A stretch of 64,000 nucleotides of DNA, from assembly GCF_018100795.1 (NCBI RefSeq), contig NZ_JAGJDY010000010.1, positions 62,001 to 126,000 of the forward strand, read 5' to 3'. Positions 29,051 to 37,659 of the stretch are shown one piece after another. The stretch is from Alteromonas sp. MMG017. GTDB lineage: Bacteria; Pseudomonadota; Gammaproteobacteria; Enterobacterales; Alteromonadaceae. A program made the translations under genes and the position numbers. The notes beneath the pieces are model-generated. The model saw only the letters and a list, made by a program, of their open reading frames with translations, was not told the origin of the DNA and did no database searches. Numbering within the stretch: position 1 is the stretch's first letter; each line of letters starts with the position of its first letter.

Positions 29051-30424
29051 ATGAGTAGTCGCGAGCAAAATCGGGTTCTGGCAGGCCCCACTATCCCCAC
29101 GTTTTTTTATTACGTCATTCCCTCAATGATAGGGCTTCTATCACTGACTACAGCCAGTCTTGTAGATGGTATTTTTGTAGGAAACATCGTTGGTTCAGAT
29201 GCCCTCGCGGCAGTGAGTTTACTACTGCCTTATTTAACCTTTCTTATCGCTATATCACTCATGCTCGCTATTGGCGGCGCAGTCACTGCAGGAAAGTACT
29301 TGGGCGAAGGAAACACTGCCGCCGCCTCTGGCATCATGAGTAAAACACTGATGACCGCCGTATCGGTTAACCTTTTTTTCGCACTGCTTAGCTTTGCTCT
29401 AGAGCCTACGCTCTATGTCATTTTAAACGTACCTGAGCCTATCCAACCGCTGGTGACAGAGTATTTTGCCATTATTCGCTGGGTATTTATTTTGCAACTT
29501 AGCACCATGGTGCTTTATTACTTTGTGCGCACCGATGGTCATCCTGTGCTAGGAACAAAAGCCTTAGCCATAGGGGCGCTTACTAATGTTGCCCTTGATT
29601 GGATATTCATACTGCACCTTGATATGGGAATAGCGGGCGCCGCCTATGCTACTGCCATCGCGCAACTTATACAGTGCATGGTGCTAACAACCTATTTTTT
29701 CAGTCCCAAACGTACCTTACGCTTTTCTTTTAAACAGCAAAATTGGCGCGCTATCGTGTCCACTGCCTATAACGGCGTTTCAGAATTCGTAAATGAAGTA
29801 TCAGTTGGTGCGCTATTCTTACTACTAAATTGGCTACTGATTGCGCAGTTAGGTACAAATGGTGTTGCTGCGTTTAGCGTGGTGAATTATTTTATTTTTC
29901 TTAGCGTGATGGTGTCTTATGGGGTAGCCGATGCTCTTCATTTACTGGTTAGCCAGAATTACGGCGCCAAGAACACTCCTCGAGTTTACGCATTTTTAAA
30001 GATTTCACTTTCAAGTGTATTACTAACCGGCTTGCTGTTGGCGGGGGCACTGATTTTTGCACAAACATCTCTCACAACCTTATTTTTAAATGAACGGGAC
30101 AGCGAGGTAACTGAACTTGTTGGTGACGTTATTGGCCTAATGTGGCCGGTATTTATTGTAAATGGTATTAATATTCTTTTAGGGTGCTACCTAACGGCCA
30201 TTCATAAACCCGCGCCATCCGCACTGTTGGCGCTATGTCGTAGCATTTTGCTCCCTGCCACTATGCTGGTATTCCTCTACCTTGTTTTTTATCACAGCAC
30301 ACTATTGTCGCTGTCACCTTCCCCGCTACTATTTCTGATCGCACTGCCTATTGCAGAATGGCTTACCTTTGGCTTTGCACTCATATATAGCTTTCGATTT
30401 CGCCCCTCTACGCTTTTGGAATAA
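29051..30424 (+). CDS. MATE family efflux transporter
   Basis: The roughly 457-residue inner membrane protein has about twelve helices and two MatE halves (GLLSLTTASLVDGIFVGNIVGSDALAAVSLL in the first; the second around GVSEFVNEVSVGALFLLLNWLL). Such antiporters export drugs or metabolites using Na+ or H+ gradients. The ATG at 29051 (MSSREQ) is preferred because the longer frame from 29006 adds an unusual leader without a ribosome site, though this is uncertain. It lies just upstream of the Fur-controlled siderophore operon, so a link to export is possible but unproven. Confidence 0.88.
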   Translation: MSSREQNRVLAGPTIPTFFYYVIPSMIGLLSLTTASLVDGIFVGNIVGSDALAAVSLLLPYLTFLIAISLMLAIGGAVTAGKYLGEGNTAAASGIMSKTLMTAVSVNLFFALLSFALEPTLYVILNVPEPIQPLVTEYFAIIRWVFILQLSTMVLYYFVRTDGHPVLGTKALAIGALTNVALDWIFILHLDMGIAGAAYATAIAQLIQCMVLTTYFFSPKRTLRFSFKQQNWRAIVSTAYNGVSEFVNEVSVGALFLLLNWLLIAQLGTNGVAAFSVVNYFIFLSVMVSYGVADALHLLVSQNYGAKNTPRVYAFLKISLSSVLLTGLLLAGALIFAQTSLTTLFLNERDSEVTELVGDVIGLMWPVFIVNGINILLGCYLTAIHKPAPSALLALCRSILLPATMLVFLYLVFYHSTLLSLSPSPLLFLIALPIAEWLTFGFALIYSFRFRPSTLLE

Positions 30425-30445
30425 GTAACAAATGTAAACCAACTT

Positions 30446-30464
30446 GAGTATGATAATCATTCTC
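30446..30464. promoter_or_regulatory. Fur box upstream of the petrobactin operon
   Basis: The sequence GAGTATGATAATCATTCTC matches the classical 19-base Fur consensus at 16 positions by hand count, including an unbroken run of twelve in the centre. It lies about 46 bases before the asbA start, in the promoter region. It predicts iron-repressed transcription of the following six-gene operon. Confidence 0.88.
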
Positions 30465-30510
30465 ATTACGATGAAAGGGAATTTTAATGTCTGAGTAATG
30501 GGAGAAAAGC

Positions 30511-32376
30511 ATGGCCACAACCGCCAAGCAAATCGCAGATAATGCATCCTACCAAGCTTTTGTTAACGGCTATTTAAAAGAAATAGATGAAGGAGTTTGG
30601 CACTCAATAGCACAATGGAAAACCGCGAGTGGTTTCGACACAGAAAATCACGACAAATTCATGCTGGAATTACAACTACAGCACAGTGAAATAAAGCTAG
30701 TATTCGGTGTGGCGTATCGGTCAATCGTAGGAAGACACAAACTCACTGGCATATACCATCAACGTCCAAACAGCATGGAATGGCACCCGCTAGACTCAGT
30801 GTCAGCCATCATGCTTTTGATTAAAGAAATTTACGCTCGGTCAAACAACACTTATGTTTGTGACCAGGAATTAGAGCTAACATCTCGCACTATTGAAAGC
30901 CATCAGGTCATGGCTGATTATATTCAAGAAAGAATAGATGATCCCGCACTACAAAGCCCTCGCTTTATTGACTCTGAACAATCGGTATTGTTTGGTCACT
31001 GGTTGCACCCAACACCCAAATCGCGTCAAGGCATGCACCGATGGCAACACACCCATTATGCCCCTGAACTTAAAGGTAGCTTCAAGCTCTATTTTTTTGC
31101 CGTAAAACGCAAATGGTTAAATCAAAGTTCGGCAATTTCACTGTCTGGCGAACAGATTGTGCTTCGTATTGCTGAGCAAGAAACTTGTGATGCACAACTC
31201 GCCGTGGTTAAACAGTTCAGTGAATCTGACAAGGCGTTAGTGGCAGTGCACCCACTTCAAGCAGAGTGGCTATTGAAACAAGATTACATTCAACAATTAG
31301 TTTCCACACAGCAACTACAGCCCCTAGGCCCGCTGGGCGCAACGTTCACACCAACGTCGTCGGTACGAACCCTTTATTGTGAACAGCTTAACTTCATGGT
31401 GAAAGTTTCCATTCCGGTTAAAATTACTAATTCCATGCGCATTAATATGGGTCATGAGCTTGATGCTGGCGTGACGTTAGCGAAGCTACTTAACACAACA
31501 CGCTTTTCTTCTCTTCATCCTCAGTTTCAAGTGATAGGCGACCCCGCTTACCTCTCACTTTCTTTACCTAACAGGGATGAAAGTGGCTTTGAAATGATCT
31601 TGCGGGACAACCCGTTTACGCAAACCCAGCATGAATTAGGCATTGGAGGAATACAGTCGATAGCAGCACTGGTGCAGGACGCTATTGTTCCTAATGACCG
31701 TTCAAAGCTTGCCACCATTATTCACACCCTTTCGGATAAGCAGGGCAGCTCATTGCATCAGACAAGCATTGCATGGTTCAACCGTTACTGGCAATGCGCA
31801 ATAGAGCCCGCCATACGATTATTCGATGAATTTGGTATTGCATTAGAAGCCCACCAACAAAACTCTTTGTTAGACCTTACAGAGGGCTACCCAAAAACGT
31901 ATTTTTATCGCGATAACCAAGGCTTTTATCTTTCTAGTTCGGTTAAAAGCAGGCTAATGCAGCTAGAGCCCGATCTCATTAAATGTCCTGAGTTATTTTA
32001 TGATAACAATATGATTTTTGACCGATTCGGCTATTACTTAGTTATTAACCAACTTTTCTCTGTCATTAATCGCTTTGGCATAGATGCGCTAGTTGGTGAA
32101 GAAACCCTGTTAAACCTAGCTCGCACCAAATTAGATAAACTATTCACCCAGCTCTCGCCCCTTGGGCAACATTTAATACAATCCATTACAGAGCGTAAAT
32201 CTATACCGTGCAAAGGAAACTTACTGACTCGTGTAGATGACGTTGATGAATTACAGGCTGAGATGGAGCAAGCTGTTTATACCCAGATTAAAAACCCTTT
32301 CTATCGCAAAGCCCCCTCTATCTCTGTAACCGTAAACGTAACAACCACGCGCGAGGCCTGCCTTGAATCAGCCTAA
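30511..32376 (+). CDS. asbA: Petrobactin synthetase AsbA-like (IucA/IucC family, NIS)
   Basis: The 621-residue ATP-dependent NRPS-independent siderophore synthetase should join citrate to spermidine in petrobactin synthesis. It shows the IucA/IucC hallmarks: FGHWLHPTPKSRQGM, VHPLQAEWLLKQDYIQ, KITNSMRINMGHELDAG, LEAHQQNSLLD and, in the C-terminal FhuF-like part, a DELQAEMEQAVYTQIKNPFY tail. A GGGAG site precedes the ATG, and a Fur box lies upstream. The first position of the operon matches asbA. Assignment to A rather than B rests on gene order only. Confidence 0.9.
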   Translation: MATTAKQIADNASYQAFVNGYLKEIDEGVWHSIAQWKTASGFDTENHDKFMLELQLQHSEIKLVFGVAYRSIVGRHKLTGIYHQRPNSMEWHPLDSVSAIMLLIKEIYARSNNTYVCDQELELTSRTIESHQVMADYIQERIDDPALQSPRFIDSEQSVLFGHWLHPTPKSRQGMHRWQHTHYAPELKGSFKLYFFAVKRKWLNQSSAISLSGEQIVLRIAEQETCDAQLAVVKQFSESDKALVAVHPLQAEWLLKQDYIQQLVSTQQLQPLGPLGATFTPTSSVRTLYCEQLNFMVKVSIPVKITNSMRINMGHELDAGVTLAKLLNTTRFSSLHPQFQVIGDPAYLSLSLPNRDESGFEMILRDNPFTQTQHELGIGGIQSIAALVQDAIVPNDRSKLATIIHTLSDKQGSSLHQTSIAWFNRYWQCAIEPAIRLFDEFGIALEAHQQNSLLDLTEGYPKTYFYRDNQGFYLSSSVKSRLMQLEPDLIKCPELFYDNNMIFDRFGYYLVINQLFSVINRFGIDALVGEETLLNLARTKLDKLFTQLSPLGQHLIQSITERKSIPCKGNLLTRVDDVDELQAEMEQAVYTQIKNPFYRKAPSISVTVNVTTTREACLESA

Positions 32377-34129
32377 TATAGAAAGAAAAAACCAATTAGC
32401 GCATTGGTTGCATGGGCAAAATACAGCGTCAAAAGCTCGCGTGATCAAGCAGCTTGTTGAAGCCTTGCTCTTTGAACAGATTGTTCCTTACCACTACACC
32501 AATGGCAATTTTTGGTTTGCCGTTGGTGACACCCGGTATATTGCCCGCGGCCAGATATCAAGCTTTGGCCGCATTCGATTAGATGCTACTTATATAAAAC
32601 AAATTGCCCCCTTTAAAACAGCTACTATTGATTTGCCTACGTTGGTAAATGCCTTGCCCGCAAGCGCTGCCACTAAAGGCCAATTACTGAACGAGTTATC
32701 TCAGACCATTGGGCTCTGTGAATGGAACGCTGCTCATTTAACCCGGCCTGAAAGCCGGCGCTCGTTTGATTACCCGGCATTAGAGTCAGCTATTTTAGAA
32801 GGGCACCCTTATCACCCTTGTTTTAAAGCGCGCACCGGTTTCAGCCTTGCCGATCATGCTAACTATAGCCCCGAAGCAAGTCGTTATTTCAAACTTCATT
32901 GGTTAGCTATCAAACGCACTTTTTTAGCATCAAATCTACCTACTGAGGAAGATTGTTTTTGGCAGCAAGAACTTGGCGATAAGACCCTACATGTACTCCA
33001 GCAACGTCTAAAGGCGTTAAGCCCACATAGCCAAGAATATGGTTTACTGCCAATACACCCGTGGCAACGCAACGCCCTCGACGAAGCACTCTTACACCCT
33101 ATCAATAGCAAAGATATTATCGACTTGGGTGAATGTGGTGATAGCTATCAAGCCACCATTTCAGTAAGGACTTTACTGAATATCACTTCCCCCCAAAAAG
33201 CACATGTAAAATTACCGATGAACATGGTAAATACATCATCTTTGCGCACCATTGAGCCCCACTCGGTCACAACAGCACCGGTCATTTCAAACTGGTTAGA
33301 TACCCTTATCAAGCAAGATAGCTGGTATCAAGAAAAGCAACATCTTGCCATTCAACATGAATATGCTGGCATCGTGGTTCGCCCCCCTAATACCGACGCG
33401 AGTAGCGAACATTGGGCAAGCCAATTAGCCCCAAGTCTTAGTGTGATATTTCGTAATAGCCAACCTCTACAGGAGTCACATTCACACGCCCTCCCCTTTG
33501 CTGCACTGTCACTTATTGAGCAAGACGGGTTACCTTTCATCGACCCATGGATAAATAAATACGGCTGCGAAACTTGGCTAAATCAACTCATTGAAGTTAC
33601 CGTCATTCCAGTTTGGCATCTGTTAGTCAAGCATGGCATCGCTGTGGAAGCACACGCCCAAAATATGATTTTACGGCATCAAAAAGGATGGCCAACATCG
33701 GTCGTGCTTCGAGATTTTCACGAAAGTGTTGAGTATGTAGAAGACTACCTAGCACAACCTGAGCTAAAACCTGATTTCTGTGAATTACACCCCGACTATG
33801 TTGATGCACCCGATAATCAGTATTACTGGATGTCTGAAGTTGATGCCCTCCGGGAGTTATTGGTCGATACCTTGTTTGTATACAACCTTACCGATGTGGC
33901 CACACTAATGCAGCGCTTCTACCACTATGAAGAAGCCCAGTTTTGGCAACAGGTTACTCGTGCATTATCTGATTATGAGAAAACCGCACAATCGTGGCGT
34001 AGCCGCATACAAAAAATCGATTTGCTTGCACCCAAGGTTCAAACAGAGTCTCTGCTCGCTAAAAAGCTCAGCGGACAAGGTACGCAAGAATTCCATCACA
34101 CTATTCCTAACCCTTTACATCCACTTTAA
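32363..34129 (+). CDS. asbB: Petrobactin synthetase AsbB-like (IucA/IucC family, NIS)
   Basis: The 588-residue second NIS synthetase should attach the second spermidine or dihydroxybenzoyl-spermidine arm to citrate. Family motifs are EGHPYHPCFKARTGFS, PIHPWQRNALDEAL, RTLLNITSPQKAHVKLPMNM and VEAHAQNMILR. It begins with TTG at 32363, preceded by GAGG, and overlaps the end of asbA by 14 bases. Two adjacent NIS enzymes followed by ligase, carrier and AsbF genes are diagnostic of petrobactin-type clusters. Confidence 0.9.
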   Translation: MNQPNIERKNQLAHWLHGQNTASKARVIKQLVEALLFEQIVPYHYTNGNFWFAVGDTRYIARGQISSFGRIRLDATYIKQIAPFKTATIDLPTLVNALPASAATKGQLLNELSQTIGLCEWNAAHLTRPESRRSFDYPALESAILEGHPYHPCFKARTGFSLADHANYSPEASRYFKLHWLAIKRTFLASNLPTEEDCFWQQELGDKTLHVLQQRLKALSPHSQEYGLLPIHPWQRNALDEALLHPINSKDIIDLGECGDSYQATISVRTLLNITSPQKAHVKLPMNMVNTSSLRTIEPHSVTTAPVISNWLDTLIKQDSWYQEKQHLAIQHEYAGIVVRPPNTDASSEHWASQLAPSLSVIFRNSQPLQESHSHALPFAALSLIEQDGLPFIDPWINKYGCETWLNQLIEVTVIPVWHLLVKHGIAVEAHAQNMILRHQKGWPTSVVLRDFHESVEYVEDYLAQPELKPDFCELHPDYVDAPDNQYYWMSEVDALRELLVDTLFVYNLTDVATLMQRFYHYEEAQFWQQVTRALSDYEKTAQSWRSRIQKIDLLAPKVQTESLLAKKLSGQGTQEFHHTIPNPLHPL

Positions 34130-34145
34130 TGTGCAGGAGATTTTC

Positions 34146-35453
34146 ATGTTAAGTGTCGATTCCACTTTCTATTCCACCCACGATTTTGAACGTTTCTACC
34201 AGCAGTTCTCGAGCATTACCGCATTGCATGTTAAGCACGTCAACATAGCAGTCTGTCTTTATGACACTGCGACTTGGTTAGCGTTATGCCTTTATGCTAA
34301 AAACCATGAAATTTCTGTACTGCCAATACACCCAGACACACCACTAGAACTTGCTAAACGAACGGCAAGCCGGGCAAAGTGTACAGCGTTGTTTTACGGC
34401 GACATGCACAATCAAGTAACTGTTGAGTATAGTGGCGAGAACGACAAGGTAGCAGGGCTTATTCAGATGAGTTCAGGCACCACAGGTGAACCCAAATGCA
34501 TAAAACGAAGCTGGGTGGCCATTGATATAGAAATTGCCAGTTACATTTTTCATTTTCAAGACGCGGATGACATGACCCCATTCGTAGCATGCCCCGTTAC
34601 CCACTCCTACGGCCTCATTTGCGGCGTTCTGGTAGCCTTAGGCCGAGGCAAAAGCCCAACCGTTATTACCAATATTAATCCTAAATTCATTATAAAGAAT
34701 GTAATGGCAGCTAAGAAGCCATTGCTATATTCCTCTCCCGCGATGCTAAGCATGATTAGCTTACTTTGGCCTAAAAACAGCTCGCTTTATGCTGCAATGA
34801 CCTCCGGTACTTTGATGTCAAAACCAGCACTTGAAAAAGTGAGAGGGCGGATAACACATCTATACCAACAATATGGGTGTTCTGAGTCTGGATGTGTAAG
34901 CTTAAGCCGTATCGAATCTTCCAATACCAGCATTGGTAAAGTTCTCCCTCATGTTCAAATATCGAGTGGGCTAGATGCCAGTCATCCAAAAGAGATTGTT
35001 ATAACCATACCTGCAATTAATGCGAGCCATCAGCCACAGGTTATCCATACCAACGACTTGGGCTATTTTGAACAGGCAGAAAATGGGTCGCCTACTCTGC
35101 ATTTCGTTGCCCGCCAAGATGACACCATTATTGTGTCGGGTTTAAATGTATATCCGCAAGAAATTGAAGATATTGTTCTGGAACACCCAAGCGTATTAGA
35201 TGCCGTACTATTTAAAGTGAACGATTCCGCAGCGGGCCAGCGTGCCTGCTTATATTTCACCACTGACACACTCGATGCTGATGCGCTGCGCACATGGTGC
35301 AGCGGCAAACTTGCCAAATACCAAATTCCACAATTTTTGCACGCCGTAGCACATATAGAGCGCTTGCCGAATGGCAAAGTAAATCGGAAAAAACTGGCAG
35401 AAAATTACGCACATCAAAAACAACAAAATACGCTTGAGCAGGTAACAGGTTAG
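34146..35453 (+). CDS. asbC: 3,4-dihydroxybenzoate-AMP ligase AsbC-like
   Basis: The 435-residue ANL superfamily ligase should adenylate 3,4-dihydroxybenzoate and load it on the carrier protein. Motifs are the P-loop MSSGTTGEPKCIKRS, YQQYGCSESGC, TNDLGYFEQ and the C-terminal catalytic lysine in NGKVNRKKL. The ATG at 34146 has AGGAGA upstream. A longer frame starting at 33927 reads through the end of asbB and is discarded. It ends two bases before the asbDE gene. Confidence 0.93.
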   Translation: MLSVDSTFYSTHDFERFYQQFSSITALHVKHVNIAVCLYDTATWLALCLYAKNHEISVLPIHPDTPLELAKRTASRAKCTALFYGDMHNQVTVEYSGENDKVAGLIQMSSGTTGEPKCIKRSWVAIDIEIASYIFHFQDADDMTPFVACPVTHSYGLICGVLVALGRGKSPTVITNINPKFIIKNVMAAKKPLLYSSPAMLSMISLLWPKNSSLYAAMTSGTLMSKPALEKVRGRITHLYQQYGCSESGCVSLSRIESSNTSIGKVLPHVQISSGLDASHPKEIVITIPAINASHQPQVIHTNDLGYFEQAENGSPTLHFVARQDDTIIVSGLNVYPQEIEDIVLEHPSVLDAVLFKVNDSAAGQRACLYFTTDTLDADALRTWCSGKLAKYQIPQFLHAVAHIERLPNGKVNRKKLAENYAHQKQQNTLEQVTG

Positions 35454-35455
35454 CC

Positions 35456-36787
35456 ATGAATAAAAACACCATTATTGATGCCATCAAATTGGTACTTGAA
35501 CAAGAGCTTAATAATCAGAAGCTAGACCATTTCACTTCGTCGGCGCGGCTAAATGAAGATTTGTATTTAGACTCAGTACAAATTATGCAGCTACTCGTGC
35601 ATATTGAATTAACCCTTGGCATCGATATACCTGACGCAGCGCTAAGCAATGACGACGTTGCTACCGTGTCTTCGTTAGCGGACTTCCTATTAACGCAATC
35701 TACTAGCGATAACGGTAACAGCAGCCATGCTCCTAATGACATAGCGCAGGTTCAAGAAGAATTTGAAGATATTAAGGTACACTGCTTTGTGAGTTGCTTA
35801 TGTGAAAGCATTAAAGCTAATGAACAAGTTGATCACAGGCCTTTTTACTTTGGAGTATGGGACGCTGAAGTACTCGTTAACCAACATTATCAGTTAGCTT
35901 ATCACTCCGATGACATCAACCACGATGTCTTTAGGGAATGGTATAAAAAACTTTATGGTGTCTCGGTTACCTCGTGGTACTGCGAGACCCTCAGTAAACA
36001 AGAGAACCTTCATACCTTACAAACGTTATTGGCACAGAAATCTAAAAGCGAACATATCATGGTTATGCTTGATATGTATTTACTGCCAGAGCGGGAGAAC
36101 AAATTTAATCAAAACCCCTTCCCCCACTATGTGATGTTGGAAGAAACAAACGACCCAGCTACATGGTTCATGTACGACCCTGACTTTCGTTGGGAAGGGA
36201 CCCAAAACAAAAACCAAGTCATCGCAGCTATTGAATCGGAAGCTGTGGCGGGCGGCTATATTTTTGATAGCAGAGACATAACGCCTACAAATAACACCGT
36301 TGTCGGTGAGTACTTTCTTGCCAGCTTCAATGCACAAAACAACCCCATGACCGATAAAGTGCGCGAAGTTGTTCATGCTCACATTGATAATGACAATAAC
36401 GACACTGATGCCACCCAGCTAGGTGAAGCCCTTAAGCAACTTCCTGTATTAGCCATTCGAAAGTATGCCTATGAACACGGCTTTGCATTTTTCTGGCGTG
36501 ACATTGGCTTTCCTGAAGCTGAATTTGAACACTGGTGTGATGTGATTGAAGCACTGGTTAGCAATTATAAAAACATTCAATTTCGCGCAATGAAATTAGC
36601 GACAGAGCAGCTTAGCTTAACGAATAAGAACGCATTAATCGCTGAAATATTCATGTTGTTAGATCAGCAAGATGAACGAGAATTCAGGATTAAGCAGCAT
36701 TTATTCGACGTATTTTCACAGTGGTCCGCTTTACACAACCTACACCTGTATAACTCGCAGATCGTCGCAGAGGACGCTACAGCATGA
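35456..36787 (+). CDS. asbDE: Fusion of acyl carrier protein (AsbD) and condensing protein (AsbE)
   Basis: This 443-residue protein has two parts. Residues 1-82 form a carrier protein with the phosphopantetheine serine in LYLDSVQIM. Residues about 100-440 resemble AsbE, the enzyme moving the 3,4-dihydroxybenzoyl group from the carrier to spermidine arms. In Bacillus these are separate proteins (about 91 and 327 residues). A short Ser/Asn-rich linker (about 83-97) joins them here. The frame is continuous with no sign of a sequencing shift. It overlaps asbF by four bases (ATGA). Confidence 0.88.
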   Translation: MNKNTIIDAIKLVLEQELNNQKLDHFTSSARLNEDLYLDSVQIMQLLVHIELTLGIDIPDAALSNDDVATVSSLADFLLTQSTSDNGNSSHAPNDIAQVQEEFEDIKVHCFVSCLCESIKANEQVDHRPFYFGVWDAEVLVNQHYQLAYHSDDINHDVFREWYKKLYGVSVTSWYCETLSKQENLHTLQTLLAQKSKSEHIMVMLDMYLLPERENKFNQNPFPHYVMLEETNDPATWFMYDPDFRWEGTQNKNQVIAAIESEAVAGGYIFDSRDITPTNNTVVGEYFLASFNAQNNPMTDKVREVVHAHIDNDNNDTDATQLGEALKQLPVLAIRKYAYEHGFAFFWRDIGFPEAEFEHWCDVIEALVSNYKNIQFRAMKLATEQLSLTNKNALIAEIFMLLDQQDEREFRIKQHLFDVFSQWSALHNLHLYNSQIVAEDATA

Positions 36788-37626
36788 ACCTTTCAATTTG
36801 TACCATCTCTTTTCGACACCAATTGATATCGATAGAAGAAATAGCGCAGTGGGCACAGGCCAACCATTTTCAGGGCATTGAGCTTTGGGGCGCACATGCA
36901 AATAACCTTACTAACCAACCGCATTATGATAGACATTGGCTAGCATCATATGGTCTAAAGGCCACTATGCTTAGTGATTATCTTCCTCTGCTGGTTTCTG
37001 AAAACGTGCTTTACCACAAAGTACAACACCTTTGCAGACTAGCCAAACATTGGGGTGCAAGCAAAATTCGCACTTTCGCTGGGGGAAAAGGCAGTCATGA
37101 TTACACAGAAACTCAAAAAGCAGAGTTGTTCAATCGTCTACAAAAAATATGCGACTGGTTAGCTCCCCATGACTTGAATTTGGTGATAGAAACCCACCCA
37201 AAAACCTACGCCGATTCAGTAACATCAACCCAAGAAATGTTTGCTCATGTGGATAGGGCTAACCTTCAGCTTAATTTCGACGTACTCCACGTGTGGGAAT
37301 CAGGCGCAGATATAACCCGCGCGCTTGATGAACTACTGCCTCATATTAATCATTTCCATTTTAAGAATATTAGCAGTGAAAGCCACCTTTCTGTCTTCGC
37401 GCCTGAAAACGTTTATGCCGCTGCAGGAACGCGAGAAGGCATGGTACCTATATTTGAAGGGGCCGTAGATTATGAACATTTTATTGAGTATTTACACCTA
37501 CACCATGGTGCAGGTATAGCCAATGCAGATACCTCATTGGAGTGGTTCGGAAACCATTGCAAACAAGTGCTCAGTCGCGATAGATATTTAATTCAGCAAT
37601 TACAACAAACATGTTTAAGCGCATAG
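36784..37626 (+). CDS. asbF: 3-dehydroshikimate dehydratase AsbF
   Basis: The 280-residue TIM-barrel enzyme converts 3-dehydroshikimate to 3,4-dihydroxybenzoate, the catechol of petrobactin. It is very close to Bacillus AsbF, with the same length, as remembered: CTISFRHQLIS at the start, GIELWGAHA, KIRTFAGGKGS, VIETHPKTYADS, LNFDVLHVWESGAD, HFHFKNISSESHLSVF, NVYAAAG and SLEWFG. Metal ligands (Glu/His in IETHP, LNFD and HFHF) are present. This gene fixes the identity of the cluster. Confidence 0.96.
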   Translation: MNLSICTISFRHQLISIEEIAQWAQANHFQGIELWGAHANNLTNQPHYDRHWLASYGLKATMLSDYLPLLVSENVLYHKVQHLCRLAKHWGASKIRTFAGGKGSHDYTETQKAELFNRLQKICDWLAPHDLNLVIETHPKTYADSVTSTQEMFAHVDRANLQLNFDVLHVWESGADITRALDELLPHINHFHFKNISSESHLSVFAPENVYAAAGTREGMVPIFEGAVDYEHFIEYLHLHHGAGIANADTSLEWFGNHCKQVLSRDRYLIQQLQQTCLSA

Positions 37627-37659
37627 ACGGCCACTTGTATAGTAAGTAAGGAAGTAAAA

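Noticed and set aside
33927..34145. Longer N-terminus for asbC
   Set aside because: It reads through the end of asbB in another frame; the ATG at 34146 has an AGGAGA site and matches the ligase family start.
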